Assembly: GCA_002279825.1 (NCBI GenBank)
Contig: NCCV01000002.1
Coordinates: 277,257-341,256 of the forward strand
Direction of reading: 5' to 3'
DNA length: 64,000 bases
Origin: Sphingomonadales bacterium 12-68-11
GTDB taxonomy: Bacteria; Pseudomonadota; Alphaproteobacteria; Sphingomonadales; Sphingomonadaceae
This document shows positions 11,999 through 21,570 of this stretch, in pieces. Below the pieces are notes generated by a model. It was not told the DNA's origin. It saw nothing but the letters and a program-made list of their open reading frames with translations, and made no database searches. Positions within the stretch are counted from its first letter, which is position 1; each line of letters opens with the position of its first letter. The translations under genes were made by a program, and so were the position numbers.

Positions 11999-12964
11999 TT
12001 ACACGCGCAGCAGGCTGGCCCCCCAGGTGAAGCCGCCGCCCATCGCCTCGAGCATGACCAGCTGGCCGCGCTGGATGCGCCCGTCGCGCCACGCCGCGTC
12101 GAACGCCAGCGGCACCGAAGCGGCCGAGGTATTGGCATGCCGATCGACCGTGACCACGACCTTATCGATCGGCAGCCCGAGCTTGCGGGCGGTGGCCTCG
12201 AGGATGCGGAGATTGGCCTGGTGAGGCACGATCCAGTCGATCGCGCCCGCCGGCACGTCTGCCTGCACGAGCACTTCCTCGAGCACTTCGGCGAGATTGA
12301 CGACCGCATGGCGGAACACCTCGCGGCCCTTCATTCTCAGCTTGCCGACGGTGCCGGTGGTGGAGGGGCCGCCGTCGACGTAGAGCAGCTCGCGGTGCGC
12401 CCCGTCGGCGTGGAGCTTGGTGGCGATCACGCCCGGTCCGTCTTCCGAAACCTCCTCTGCGGCGAACACCATCGCCCCCGCCCCGTCGCCGAACAGCACG
12501 CAGGTCGCGCGGTCGTCCCAGTCGAGTAGGCGGCTGAAGGTTTCGGCGCCGATCACCAGCGCGCACTTGGCCATACCGGTGCGCAGCATCGAATCGGCGG
12601 TCGCGAGCGCATAGAGGAAGCCCGAACACACCGCCGCGACATCGAAGGCCGCCCCGCCGTTGCAGCCGAGCGCGGCCTGGACTTGCGTGGCGGTGGCGGG
12701 GAACGTGCTGTCGGGGGTCGCGGTTGCCAGCACGATCAGGTCGACCGCGCTCGCCTCGATTCCCGCGTCGGCGAGCGCGGCGCGCGCGGCGGCGGTCGCC
12801 AGCGTTCCGGTGGTTTCGTCATCGCCGGCGACGTAGCGCTGGGTGATGCCGGTGCGCTCGCGGATCCATTCGTCGCTGGTGTCGACGCGTTCGGCCAGTT
12901 CGGCGTTGGAGACGATGCGCCGCGGCAGGGCCGAGCCCGCCCCCTTGAACACCGAACGAATCAC
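11999..12964 (-). CDS. fabH: 3-oxoacyl-ACP synthase III
   Basis: FabH condenses acetyl-CoA with malonyl-ACP to start fatty acid synthesis in the cytoplasm. The protein has 321 residues, the usual length. The catalytic Cys is in [11 protein letters not shown] near residue 113, the His in [11 protein letters not shown] near 250, and the Asn in [12 protein letters not shown] near 280. The N terminus ([13 protein letters not shown]) and GERTGI-type segment ([12 protein letters not shown]) are standard. It overlaps plsX by four bases, showing close translational coupling in the lipid synthesis operon. Confidence 0.96.
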   Translation of the reverse strand: MIRSVFKGAGSALPRRIVSNAELAERVDTSDEWIRERTGITQRYVAGDDETTGTLATAAARAALADAGIEASAVDLIVLATATPDSTFPATATQVQAALGCNGGAAFDVAAVCSGFLYALATADSMLRTGMAKCALVIGAETFSRLLDWDDRATCVLFGDGAGAMVFAAEEVSEDGPGVIATKLHADGAHRELLYVDGGPSTTGTVGKLRMKGREVFRHAVVNLAEVLEEVLVQADVPAGAIDWIVPHQANLRILEATARKLGLPIDKVVVTVDRHANTSAASVPLAFDAAWRDGRIQRGQLVMLEAMGGGFTWGASLLRV

Positions 12965-14004
12965 TTGCCGGTCCCGGCCGCGCCGTTGATGCCGAGTTCG
13001 CCCAGATCGGCGGCGATGCGCTGGGTCAGGTTGTCCTCGAGCAGCCGCGCGGCAACCGCCACCGCGTTCGCCACGCCGAGCGCGTTGGCCGAACCGTGAG
13101 ATTTCACCACCACGCCGTTGAGGCCGACGAACACCGCGCCGTTATGGTTGTTGGGATCGAGGTGGTGGCGCAGCAGCTCGGTCGCCGGCCGCGAGACCAG
13201 GAAGCCGAACTTGGAGCGCAGCGAACTGGTGAAGGCGGCGCGCAGCAGGTCGGTCACGAAGCGCGCGGTGCCTTCGATCGCCTTGAGCGCGATATTGCCC
13301 GAAAACCCGTCGGTGACGACGACATCGACATCGCCGCGGTTGATCTTGTCGGCTTCTACAAAGCCTTCGAAATCGAGCGCGAGGCCGGTCGCCGCACGCA
13401 GCAGTTGCGCGGCCTGCTGCAGCTCGCCAGTGCCCTTGTTGTCCTCGGTGCCGATGTTGAGCAGCCGCACGCGCGGCCGCTCGCGGCCGTGGATGATGCG
13501 GGCATAGGCCGCGCCCATGACCGCGAACTGGACCAGGTTGCGCGCGTCGCAATCGGTGTTGGCGCCGAGATCGAGCATGACCACGTCGTGCTCCTCGAGC
13601 GTGGGCATCAGAGCGGCGAGCGCGGGCCGGTCGATGCCCGGCATGGTGCGCAGCGCGAGCTTGCTCATCGCCATCAGCGCGCCGGTGTTGCCCGCGCTGA
13701 CCGCGGCGCCGGCATCGCCCTTCTTCACCGCCTCGATCGCGAGGCCCATCGAGGTCTTCTTGGCGCGACGCAGCGCCTGAGTCGGCACTTCCGAGGCGCC
13801 GACCACGTCCTCGCAATGGAGGATTTCGGACGCGCTGCGCATGTTGGGGTGGCTGTCGAGCGCGGCCTTGATCCGCGGCTCGTCGCCGACCAGCAGGAAC
13901 TTGAACTGCTCGTGCTTGCGGCGGGCCAGAGCCGCGCCGGAAACCATCACTCGGACGCCTTCATCGCCGCCCATCGCATCGACGGCGATACGCGGCAGGC
14001 TCAT
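12961..14004 (-). CDS. plsX: phosphate acyltransferase PlsX
   Basis: PlsX converts acyl-ACP and phosphate to acyl-phosphate, the donor for PlsY in phospholipid synthesis. The 347-residue protein begins [16 protein letters not shown], the family hallmark, and contains [33 protein letters not shown] and a C-terminal [16 protein letters not shown] 14004 is chosen because it has AAGGA at the right distance; an upstream in-frame TTG at 14019 lacks this. Its 3' end overlaps fabH by four bases. rpmF lies 21 bases upstream. Confidence 0.96.
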   Translation of the reverse strand: MSLPRIAVDAMGGDEGVRVMVSGAALARRKHEQFKFLLVGDEPRIKAALDSHPNMRSASEILHCEDVVGASEVPTQALRRAKKTSMGLAIEAVKKGDAGAAVSAGNTGALMAMSKLALRTMPGIDRPALAALMPTLEEHDVVMLDLGANTDCDARNLVQFAVMGAAYARIIHGRERPRVRLLNIGTEDNKGTGELQQAAQLLRAATGLALDFEGFVEADKINRGDVDVVVTDGFSGNIALKAIEGTARFVTDLLRAAFTSSLRSKFGFLVSRPATELLRHHLDPNNHNGAVFVGLNGVVVKSHGSANALGVANAVAVAARLLEDNLTQRIAADLGELGINGAAGTGK

Positions 14005-14025
14005 GCGCTGATCCTTCAACCGGCC

Positions 14026-14205
14026 TTAGAGGCCGACCGAGACGATCTCGCGCCCGTTGTAGTGGCCGCAATGCGTGCACAGGTTGTGCGGGCGCTTCAG
14101 CTCGCCGCAGTTCGAGCACTCGTGAAAGGCCTCGACCTTGAGCGCATCGTGCGAGCGGCGCATGCCCCGGCGGGAGGGGGAAGTTTTTCTTTTAGGGACG
14201 GCCAT
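14026..14205 (-). CDS. rpmF: 50S ribosomal protein L32
   Basis: This short 59-residue protein begins [20 protein letters not shown] and carries two CxxC pairs (CSNC and CTHC) that form the zinc ribbon, so it is the zinc-binding form of L32. It is the usual gene directly before plsX. The DUF177 (YceD) gene often found before rpmF is absent here; a desaturase gene lies upstream instead. Confidence 0.96.
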   Translation of the reverse strand: MAVPKRKTSPSRRGMRRSHDALKVEAFHECSNCGELKRPHNLCTHCGHYNGREIVSVGL

Positions 14206-14316
14206 CTCGGCACCTGTTCCTTGAAATCTGTGTCGTCTTTGACGGTGCCCCTAGGCCATGCTCTTGCCTGTAGCAAGAACAGCGGCGGAACGGGCAGCCA
14301 TGCGGCGAAGGCGCGC

Positions 14317-14344
14317 GCTATAGCGATTTTTGGCCGGGGTGCAA
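14317..14344 (-). promoter_or_regulatory. candidate promoter of the rpmF-plsX-fabH-ihfA-merR unit
   Basis: On the minus strand TTGCAC and TATAGC are separated by 16 bases. The -10 lies inside a GCTATAGC palindrome that overlaps the stop codon of the desaturase gene. The predicted start site is about 105 bases before the rpmF ATG. This would let rpmF and lipid genes be transcribed independently of the desaturase. Confidence 0.5.
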
Positions 14345-15271
14345 GGCGGTGTTCGGCCGGTAGGCGGAGCGCAGCACTCCCTGCCGTTCGGGCATATCCT
14401 CCGCCAGGCAAACGTCCCACGCCAGCCTGGTCAGTTCCAGAAAGCGAATGACCGCATAGCCCCAGTCGTGCTGCCCAGGGTAGAGTCCGATCCGCGCCGA
14501 TCCCGGATATGCGTGATGGTTGTTGTGCCAGGCCTCGCCCATCGTCGGGATGGCCGCCCAAGGGACGTCGTGCGCCTGGACCCCAGCGTGCTTGACCAGC
14601 CATGTCTGCGGGCCGCGCCGGTGCGCGAAATGGCCGACGAACCAGTGTCCGTGGACGGTGATCGCGACGCGAGCGAATACGCCCCACACCACGAACCCCC
14701 AGCCGCCCAGCCCCCACAGCAGCGCCGCGACCGGAAGCTGCTGGAGCATCCAGGTGCGCTCGAGCAAGCGGTAAAACCGATCTTCACCGACTCTTCCGAG
14801 ATCGAACCCCGGCGGATGATCGAGCTCCAGCCGGCAATGCAGTTGCCACCATGCGTCGACCAATATCGAGCGCCGGTGCGCGAGATAGTCGTGGCAGTCC
14901 GTCTGGCGCTGCGCCCAGTCGCGCAAATCGTGAGTGCGAATGATCCACAGCGGCCCGCTCATCCCGGCAACAGTGCCGCACCAGACTAGGAACTGCTCGA
15001 TCGTCCGCGTTGTCGAGAAGCTACGGTGGATCAGGAGGCGATGGAACCCGACGGAATGTCCAAGCAGCACCGCCCCGCCGGTCGCAATCAAGAACACTGC
15101 AAGCGTTTCCAGGCCGGCGGTCGCGGGCCCGAACGCCAAGGCGGCGACGAGCATGCCGCCGTTCCAAAGACTATGCGCCGGATCCCAGCGCACGTGGCCT
15201 CGCATGGGATTCGCTGCCGGAGTTTCGATCAACCAGTTGACCTCACAGCGGTCACGGCGCTCGGCGTCCAT
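14318..15271 (-). CDS. membrane fatty acid (acyl-CoA/lipid) desaturase
   Basis: This 317-residue integral membrane protein of the FADS di-iron family introduces double bonds in acyl chains. Hydrophobic helices flank histidine boxes. Box 1 is GHSVGFHRLLIH, near residues 71-82. The third box, WHNNHHAYP, is near residue 250. Around the second-box position the sequence reads THDLRDWAQRQTDCHD, without the usual HRxHH. An upstream GHWFVGHFAHRRG may supply further ligands. GAGGTGA precedes the ATG. The gene is divergent from an ArsR-type regulator across an 81-base A+T-rich region with inverted repeats, suggesting regulation by that protein. A role in membrane fluidity is likely. Confidence 0.85.
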   Translation of the reverse strand: MDAERRDRCEVNWLIETPAANPMRGHVRWDPAHSLWNGGMLVAALAFGPATAGLETLAVFLIATGGAVLLGHSVGFHRLLIHRSFSTTRTIEQFLVWCGTVAGMSGPLWIIRTHDLRDWAQRQTDCHDYLAHRRSILVDAWWQLHCRLELDHPPGFDLGRVGEDRFYRLLERTWMLQQLPVAALLWGLGGWGFVVWGVFARVAITVHGHWFVGHFAHRRGPQTWLVKHAGVQAHDVPWAAIPTMGEAWHNNHHAYPGSARIGLYPGQHDWGYAVIRFLELTRLAWDVCLAEDMPERQGVLRSAYRPNTALHPGQKSL

Positions 15272-15282
15272 CGAATCACCTC

Positions 15283-15333
15283 ATTAATTAGCTAATCCCT
15301 TAATTACATCTAAGCACTGGAAAGCAATTAAGC
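15283..15333. promoter_or_regulatory. candidate ArsR operator/promoter region
   Basis: This is an unusually A+T-rich stretch between the divergent desaturase and ArsR genes. It holds the perfect palindrome ATTAGCTAAT (15287-15296) and two more TAATTA-type sites: CTTAATTAC at about 15299 and GCAATTAAGC (15324-15333). Repeated dyads of this kind are what dimeric ArsR/SmtB repressors bind, so it may control both divergent genes. Confidence 0.5.
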
Positions 15334-15352
15334 AATCGCTTATGTTCCGCGC

Positions 15353-15667
15353 ATGGAACGCGTATTTGAAGCCCTCGCCTCGACCACTCGGCGCAAGATT
15401 CTTGCCTACCTCGGAGGCGCGGCGGAGCTGACCGCAGGCGAGATCGCCGAGCGGTTCGAGATATCCAAGCCCGCAGTGTCGCAGCACCTTTCCGTGCTCG
15501 AGAACGCCGGGCTGGTGACGCGCGAGAAGCGCGGACAGTTCGTCCACTACCGGCTGGCTGAGGAGAACCTCGCCAATACCCTCAACGGCTACTTGCAGCA
15601 GGTCTGCCCGGTATCGCGCCCGCTCAAGCGCGAAGGCCAGGCCCGCCAGACCCCGACGCCGAAATAG
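15353..15667 (+). CDS. ArsR/SmtB-family winged-helix repressor
   Basis: This 104-residue protein has the ArsR winged helix: VFEALASTTRRKILAYL at the N terminus, the recognition helix region FEISKPAVSQHLSVLENAGLV at about residues 44-64, and the wing REKRGQFVHYRL. It lacks the CVC metal motif of metal sensors, so it resembles the SdpR/BigR-like members that respond to other cues. It is divergent from the desaturase gene and 10 bases upstream of a Rieske oxygenase gene, with which it is probably co-transcribed. The A+T-rich dyads upstream are the likely operator. Confidence 0.9.
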   Translation: MERVFEALASTTRRKILAYLGGAAELTAGEIAERFEISKPAVSQHLSVLENAGLVTREKRGQFVHYRLAEENLANTLNGYLQQVCPVSRPLKREGQARQTPTPK

Positions 15668-15677
15668 CAGGCACGGA

Positions 15678-16613
15678 ATGTTCGAGGCCTTCGCCAACGT
15701 CTGGACCGTGGTAGGCCCAAGTGCCGGTTTGAAGGCCGGTGCATTGCAGCCGATCATGATCGCCGGCGAGCGAATCGTGTTGTTTCGCGACGCGAGCGGC
15801 GAGCCCGCTGCGCTGCTCGATCGCTGTCCGCATCGCGGGGCGGCGCTGTCGCTCGGGCGGCTGCGCGACGGCGAAGTCGAATGCCCGTTTCACGGCTGGC
15901 GGTTCGACGGCGCGGGGCGCAACTGCGGCGTGCCGTGGAATCCCGAGGCCAAGCTGGACACGCTCTCGGCGAACCCGTTGCCGATCCGGGAGATCGGCGG
16001 GCTGCTGTGGGTCTACACCGGTCCAACCGCCGCCGGCGAGCCGCCCGACCTGGCCACGCTGCGCGAGCCGCGGATCCGGGTCACGGTCCAAGAGGAAACC
16101 TGGGCCGCGCACTGGACGCGGGCCATGGAGAACATGCTCGATGTGCCGCACCTGCCGTTCGTGCACGGGGCCACCATCGGCCGCGGGATGCGCGCCAGCA
16201 CCGGCTCGCGGATGGATGTCCGCTGGGTTCCGCATGACGGCGGCGCGGCAATCGAAAGCGCGATCGGCGAAACCCGGACGGCGCGCCTCAACTATCTCTA
16301 TCCCAACGCCATGGAGCTGGTGATCGACCCGCCCGGGCGCATGCTCCGCATCCTCGCCGTATGCCTGCCGGTCGGCCCCCGGGAGACGCGGATGATTTTT
16401 GTGACCATGCGCGATTTTGCGCGCCTGCGCGCCGCCGATCCGCTGTTTCGCTGGTCCAACCGGCGCATCGCCAAGGAAGACCGCGCGATCATCGAGAGTT
16501 CGGACCCACCCGAGGTGCCGCCGCCCTCGGCGGAGCGTTCGGTCCGCACCGACGCGCCGACCCTCGCTTTCCGCAAGCTCTATTTCGAACGTTTGAAGGG
16601 CAGCAGCGCCTAA
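15678..16613 (+). CDS. Rieske-type oxygenase, large subunit
   Basis: This 311-residue protein has an N-terminal Rieske [2Fe-2S] domain with CPHRG near residue 51 and CPFHGW near residue 70. The C-terminal catalytic domain has the mononuclear iron motif ENMLDVPHLPFVH near residues 155-167 (the Asp bridge and two His). Such enzymes hydroxylate or demethylate aromatic or sterol-like substrates using a separate reductase. No reductase or small subunit is adjacent. It follows the ArsR gene directly and overlaps the convergent MBL gene by four bases. The substrate is unknown; linkage to lipid modification is only suggested by the neighbouring desaturase. Confidence 0.87.
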   Translation: MFEAFANVWTVVGPSAGLKAGALQPIMIAGERIVLFRDASGEPAALLDRCPHRGAALSLGRLRDGEVECPFHGWRFDGAGRNCGVPWNPEAKLDTLSANPLPIREIGGLLWVYTGPTAAGEPPDLATLREPRIRVTVQEETWAAHWTRAMENMLDVPHLPFVHGATIGRGMRASTGSRMDVRWVPHDGGAAIESAIGETRTARLNYLYPNAMELVIDPPGRMLRILAVCLPVGPRETRMIFVTMRDFARLRAADPLFRWSNRRIAKEDRAIIESSDPPEVPPPSAERSVRTDAPTLAFRKLYFERLKGSSA

Positions 16614-17275
16614 CGCCCCGCCGCCAGCGCGGCATCGCCCACGAACGGATTGTGCTGGCGCTCGCGGCCGAAGGTGCTCGGGTTGCCGTGGCCGGGGACG
16701 AAAGTCACGTCGTCGCCGAGCGGCCAGAGCTTGCCGGTGATCGCGTCGAGCAGGTCCTGGTGATTGCCCATCGGGAAGTCGGTCCGGCCGATCGAGCCTT
16801 CGAACAGCACGTCGCCGACGAAGGCGAACCGCGCGCCGCGGTGGAAGAACACCACGTGGCCCGGGGTGTGCCCCGGGCAGTGGAGCACTTCGAGCTCGAC
16901 TTCGCCGAAGCTTACCGTGTCGCCGTCCTCGAGCCAGCGGTCGGGCTCGAAAATCCGGGTGTGGATGCCGAAGCGCGGGCCGTCGTCCTCGAGCCGGGCG
17001 ATCCAGAACCGGTCGGCCTCGTGCGGGCCTTCGATCGGCAGGCCGAGTTCCTCGGCGAGCATGCCCGCCTGGCCGCAGTGATCGGCGTGGCCGTGCGTGA
17101 GCAGGATCTTCTCGAGCGTGACCCCGGCCTTGGCGACGCCGGCCTTGAGCTTGTCGAGATCGCCGCCCGGATCGACCAACGCGCCGCGCAAGGTCTGACT
17201 GCACCACACCAGCGAGCAATTCTGCACGAACGGTGTAACGGGGATGATCGCGGCGCGGAGCGGGCTTTCGGGCAT
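16610..17275 (-). CDS. MBL-fold hydrolase, glyoxalase II-like
   Basis: This 221-residue metallo-beta-lactamase-fold protein has the THGHADHCGQ di-metal motif near residues 60-70, CPGHTPGH, FVGDVLFEGSIGRTD and a final VPGHGNPSTFG. It resembles the YcbL-type glyoxalase II group that hydrolyses thioesters such as S-lactoylglutathione. ATG 17275 gives the usual N terminus (LRAAIIPVTPFVQNCSLVW). An in-frame GTG further upstream would overlap the repressor gene and is less likely. Confidence 0.88.
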   Translation of the reverse strand: MPESPLRAAIIPVTPFVQNCSLVWCSQTLRGALVDPGGDLDKLKAGVAKAGVTLEKILLTHGHADHCGQAGMLAEELGLPIEGPHEADRFWIARLEDDGPRFGIHTRIFEPDRWLEDGDTVSFGEVELEVLHCPGHTPGHVVFFHRGARFAFVGDVLFEGSIGRTDFPMGNHQDLLDAITGKLWPLGDDVTFVPGHGNPSTFGRERQHNPFVGDAALAAGR

Positions 17276-17304
17276 CTGCGCTAGCTGGCCAATCGGCGCG
17301 GCGA

Positions 17305-17931
17305 TTACAACCGCCCGCTTTTCCACACCACGCGCCCGATGAGGTCGACCTCGCCCAGCGACACTTCGACCGGCTCGTAAGCGTCGTTGGCGCTGATCAG
17401 GCGCAGGCGGCCGGGCTTGCCGGCCTGGACGCGCTTGACGTGGAGCGCGTCGCCGAGGCGCAGAACATGGACGCCTTCGCGGAACGGTGCCGGGGTGCGA
17501 TCGACCAGGATCTCGTCACCGTCGCGCAGCAGCGGGTCCATCGAATCGCCGATAACCCGGATCGCCGACAAGCGCGCCGCCTCCAGCCCTTGCGCGCGCA
17601 GCCACCGGCGCGAGAAGCGGAACGCGCCGAATGGCGCTTCGGCGGATGCCAGCGCGCCGGGCCCGGCCGAAGCCTCAAGCGGAAGGCGCGGAACCTCGAG
17701 CCAATCGTCACCGGATTGGCGGGATTTTTCCTCCGCTCCGCCCAGTTCCGATTCGCTGACGGCAAAGAACTGTGCCAGCTTGCGGCGGTCCGCTTCCTCC
17801 AGCTTGCGCGGGCTCCCTTTGGTCAGAAACTGCTGCAAATAGCTGGAATTGCGGCCGATCATGCGAGACAGCGCAGCCAGGCTGCTGCCGCGCTGGCGGA
17901 CCAATTCGGACAATCGTTCGCGGGCGTCCAT
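17305..17931 (-). CDS. CI/LexA-like repressor with HTH and S24 peptidase domain
   Basis: This 208-residue protein has an N-terminal helix-turn-helix (LAALSRMIGRNSSYLQQFL, residues 18-36) and a C-terminal S24 protease domain. The catalytic serine lies in RVIGDSMDPLL near residue 125 and the lysine in ALHVKRVQ near residue 163. An Ala-Gly in the linker (EASAGPGA) is a possible self-cleavage site. Proteins of this design are DNA damage-responsive repressors, as in phages, or regulators of stress genes. It is divergent from two small genes and has paired TCCTA/TAGGA dyads in front of it, so autoregulation is likely. No phage structural genes are nearby. Confidence 0.85.
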   Translation of the reverse strand: MDARERLSELVRQRGSSLAALSRMIGRNSSYLQQFLTKGSPRKLEEADRRKLAQFFAVSESELGGAEEKSRQSGDDWLEVPRLPLEASAGPGALASAEAPFGAFRFSRRWLRAQGLEAARLSAIRVIGDSMDPLLRDGDEILVDRTPAPFREGVHVLRLGDALHVKRVQAGKPGRLRLISANDAYEPVEVSLGEVDLIGRVVWKSGRL

Positions 17932-17957
17932 GCAGTCCCTGCCTTCCTACGCACCAA

Positions 17958-17991
17958 TCCTACGCATAGGATTTATCCTAGACAAGTAGGA
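17958..17991. promoter_or_regulatory. candidate operator: two TCCTA/TAGGA dyads
   Basis: TCCTA-N4-TAGGA (17958-17971) and TCCTA-N6-TAGGA (17976-17991) lie side by side. A further TTCCTA half-site sits at 17944-17949, close to the repressor's start codon. They occupy the space between the S24 repressor and the divergent small genes, as expected for a dimer-binding autoregulatory operator. Confidence 0.6.
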
Positions 17992-18046
17992 TTTCGCGCG
18001 CGAGCTAAGTGTGGTCGATTCGCCCACCCTTGAAATCGAGGCCGCC

Positions 18047-18235
18047 ATGTTGCTCCGCAAAATCGAAGTGTTCCTGCGCCGGACGGGGATGCCGGCAACC
18101 CGGTTCGGCCGGCTCGCGGCGCACGATCCACGCTTCGTCCTCGACCTTCGCCTTGGTCGTACGCCCCGGCCCCGCACCGAAGATCGCGTGGAACATTTCA
18201 TGAACATATACCGGGAGCAGAACCATGCTGGCTGA
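18047..18235 (+). CDS. small HTH-like conserved protein
   Basis: This 62-residue protein (MLLRKIEVFLRRTG...) contains the segment PATRFGRLAAHDPRFVLDLRLGR. That segment has the spacing of a helix-turn-helix (TRFGRLAAHDP as first helix and turn, FVLDLRLGR as recognition helix), followed by a basic, proline-rich stretch and VEHFM. I have seen proteins of this general shape in sphingomonads but cannot name a family. ATG 18047 fits best; an in-frame GTG at 18011 is an alternative. It is divergent from the S24 repressor and overlaps the next gene by 11 bases. Confidence 0.65.
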   Translation: MLLRKIEVFLRRTGMPATRFGRLAAHDPRFVLDLRLGRTPRPRTEDRVEHFMNIYREQNHAG

Positions 18236-18572
18236 CACCCCCGCCCCGCCCCGCCCGCCGCGCGGCACGTCCGCCCGGTTGCGCGAAGCGCTCGTCGCGC
18301 TAGCCCGCGGGCATGCCAGGATTCTCAGCCACGCCGAGAAAAGCTGGGCCAGCATCACCTTTGCCGGAACCCGTCACCGGCTCGAGCTCGCGTTTGAAGG
18401 CGATGTCGCGGTGGCGGCGGGCGAGCGCCTCATCGCGCTGCTGCCCGAGCATGAGTTCGCGCTTCCCGGCCAACTGGTCGCCGATGCCGCGGTGACGGCG
18501 GTCGATCATCGGCTGCTGCCGGAGCCGCGATTACTGGTGAGCTGCGAGCTGCTTGTGTTGGAGGAAAGCTAG
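18225..18572 (+). CDS. conserved hypothetical protein next to S24 repressor
   Basis: This 115-residue protein has no signal peptide or membrane helix. It has a basic N-terminal segment (PRPPRGTSARLREAL), then HARILSHAEKSWASITFAGTRHRLELAFEG and a C-terminal VDHRLLPEPRLLVSCELLVLEE, predicted mixed alpha/beta. I do not recognise it. The overlap with the small HTH-like gene and the shared operator region suggest that both are controlled by the S24 repressor. A GTC palindromic repeat begins seven bases after its stop. Confidence 0.65.
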   Translation: MLADTPAPPRPPRGTSARLREALVALARGHARILSHAEKSWASITFAGTRHRLELAFEGDVAVAAGERLIALLPEHEFALPGQLVADAAVTAVDHRLLPEPRLLVSCELLVLEES

Positions 18573-18578
18573 TCGCTC

Positions 18579-18663
18579 TTGTCATTGCGAGGGCCAAAGA
18601 CCCGCGGCAATCCAGAGCGCATCGCCCCGCGCCCTGGATTGCTTCGCTTCGCTCGCCCTGACG
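18579..18663. repeat. intergenic palindromic repeat, GTCATTGCGAG family, copy 2
   Basis: TTGTCATTGCGAGGG and the inner GCAATCCAGAGCG face GCCCTGGATTGC and a degraded right end (GCCCTGACGA). It is a diverged copy of the repeat at 672-758. It separates the convergent hypothetical gene and the aldehyde dehydrogenase gene. Confidence 0.75.
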
Positions 18664-18671
18664 AAACCCGT

Positions 18672-20108
<1,437 letters not shown>

Positions 20109-20120
20109 CGGAACTCTTTC

Positions 20121-20208
20121 CCCCCTCCCGCTTGCGGGAGGGGTCGGGGGTGGGCGTGTCGTCGCGCTACACTGGCCCACCCCTAGCCCCTCCCGCAAGC
20201 GGGAGGGG
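20121..20208. repeat. large inverted repeat, CTCCCGCTTGCGGGAG family, copy 1
   Basis: Each outer arm is itself a palindrome (CCTCCCGCTTGCGGGAGG and its complement CCTCCCGCAAGCGGGAGG). The arms continue into GGGGTCGGGGGTGGGC and GCCCACCCCTAGCCCC, so the unit folds as two small hairpins or one long stem of about 34 bp around a 20-base centre. A second copy lies between atpD and atpC (37581-37670). Confidence 0.85.
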
Positions 20209-20212
20209 AACT

Positions 20213-21136
20213 TCAATATCCCCTCGCCAGATCGACTTGCGCCTCGAGCGGCTCGCCGGCCTGGAAGCGCGCGCAGTTGGCGATGAAGCGTTCCGCGGCA
20301 CGGCGCTGGCTGGCCGGGGTCGGGATACCCGAGAGGTGCATTGTCACGTGCGCGTTGCCCAGCGCCCACAGCGGGTGATCGGAGGGGAGCGGCTCGGGAT
20401 CGGTCAGGTCGAGCACCGCGGCGGCGATACGGCGTTCGGTGAGCGCGCCGATCAGCGCGTCCTGATCGACGCAATCGGCGCGGGCGAAGTTCACCAGCAC
20501 CGCCTCGCCCTTCATCGCTGCCAGCTCGGCAGCGCCGATCAGTCCGCGCGTCTCGGGCGTGCCGGGCAGCGCCAGCACGATCCAGTCGAATGCGCCGAGC
20601 TGGTGGCGCCAGCCGCGCGGGCGGCTGCGGCTGACCGCGAGGACCTCGACCCCGAGCGCGGTCAAGGCGCGCCCGATCGCCTGCCCGATCGCGCCGTTGC
20701 CGAGCACGAGCGCGCGGCTGCCGGCGAGGTCGCGCATGCCCTCGGGCGCCGGGAACAGCCACTCGCCCCGATCCTGCGCGCGCACCACGGTGCGGTACTG
20801 CTTGGCGACCGCGAGAATGGTCAGCACCGCGAACTCGGCGACTTGCGCGGTGGTGAGCCCGGTGCCCGCGGTCAGCGCGACCTTGCGGGCGGCCAGGTCG
20901 GAGAGCGGCATCCAGTCGACGCCGGCATAGGAGGTGTTGAGCCAGCGCAGCCGCTGCGCCCGGGCAATGGCCGTCAGCGCCGCCGGCTTCTCGTGCAGAT
21001 CGAACCAGCCGATCTCGGCCTCGGGCGCGAGCGCGACCAGTTCCTCGGGCCCGCCCCACCAGCGCGCGTCGATACCGGCGGGCAGCCTGCCATCGAGCGC
21101 AGGCCGCAACGATGCCGGGAGAAGCGCGAGGGTCAC
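20213..21136 (-). CDS. D-isomer-specific 2-hydroxyacid dehydrogenase
   Basis: This 307-residue NAD-binding oxidoreductase has the nucleotide-binding fold ALVLGNGAIGQAIGRAL near residues 140-157. The catalytic arginine is in VNFARADCVD, the glutamate in DLTDPEPLPSDHPLW, and the histidine at NAHVTMHLSG. The N-terminal segment is short, as in the GhrA-like group that reduces glyoxylate or hydroxypyruvate; the substrate is not certain. The start is a GTG overlapping the TGA of the DUF559 gene upstream, which suggests coupled translation. Its own 3' end abuts the inverted repeat at 20121-20208. Confidence 0.87.
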   Translation of the reverse strand: MTLALLPASLRPALDGRLPAGIDARWWGGPEELVALAPEAEIGWFDLHEKPAALTAIARAQRLRWLNTSYAGVDWMPLSDLAARKVALTAGTGLTTAQVAEFAVLTILAVAKQYRTVVRAQDRGEWLFPAPEGMRDLAGSRALVLGNGAIGQAIGRALTALGVEVLAVSRSRPRGWRHQLGAFDWIVLALPGTPETRGLIGAAELAAMKGEAVLVNFARADCVDQDALIGALTERRIAAAVLDLTDPEPLPSDHPLWALGNAHVTMHLSGIPTPASQRRAAERFIANCARFQAGEPLEAQVDLARGY

Positions 21137-21570
21137 GCGCGATCCTCCCCATCGACTTGCGATGGGGAGGTGGCAGCGCGCAGCGCTGACGGAGGGGCCT
21201 TTCCGAACTCAGCCAGCCGCCTTTCCACCAGTGCGACTAGCGACCGCGCAACCTCATGAGAATCGCGCAAGACCTCGGTTGCGGGGATGCGGACGGTGTC
21301 GATCCGGTGCTCGGCAAGCCATGCATCACGCCGGGAATCGCGTTCAGCACGTTCTCCCGTGTCATGTGCGAAGCCATCGATTTCGATCGCCAGGTTCGCG
21401 CGGGCGCAGAAAAAGTCGAGCACATAGGGGCCGGCGGGATGTTGGCGGCGGAAGCGATAGCCGCCTCGAGAGGTGCGCAGGTGTTGCCAGAGCTTCGCTT
21501 CCGGCAAGCTCAGTTCGCGACGAAGGCGCTTCGCGCGCTCGACGGTATCGGCAGGTTTACCTGGTCGCAT
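21133..21570 (-). CDS. DUF559 Vsr-like endonuclease-domain protein
   Basis: This 145-residue protein has the DUF559 domain of the Vsr/restriction-endonuclease-like fold: RAKRLRRELSLPEAKLWQHLRT, RFRRQHPAGPYVLDFFC, LAIEIDGFAHD, and DAWLAEHRIDTVRIPATEVLRD. The D of VLDFFC and the E/D of LAIEIDG are the expected metal-binding residues. ATG 21570 is preferred; upstream sequence is part of a repeat. The last 20 codons (from about PPSALRAATS) are encoded by the left terminal repeat of the inverted pair at 21143-21632. That suggests the gene and the repeats travel together. The function of DUF559 proteins is not established. Confidence 0.85.
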   Translation of the reverse strand: MRPGKPADTVERAKRLRRELSLPEAKLWQHLRTSRGGYRFRRQHPAGPYVLDFFCARANLAIEIDGFAHDTGERAERDSRRDAWLAEHRIDTVRIPATEVLRDSHEVARSLVALVERRLAEFGKAPPSALRAATSPSQVDGEDRA

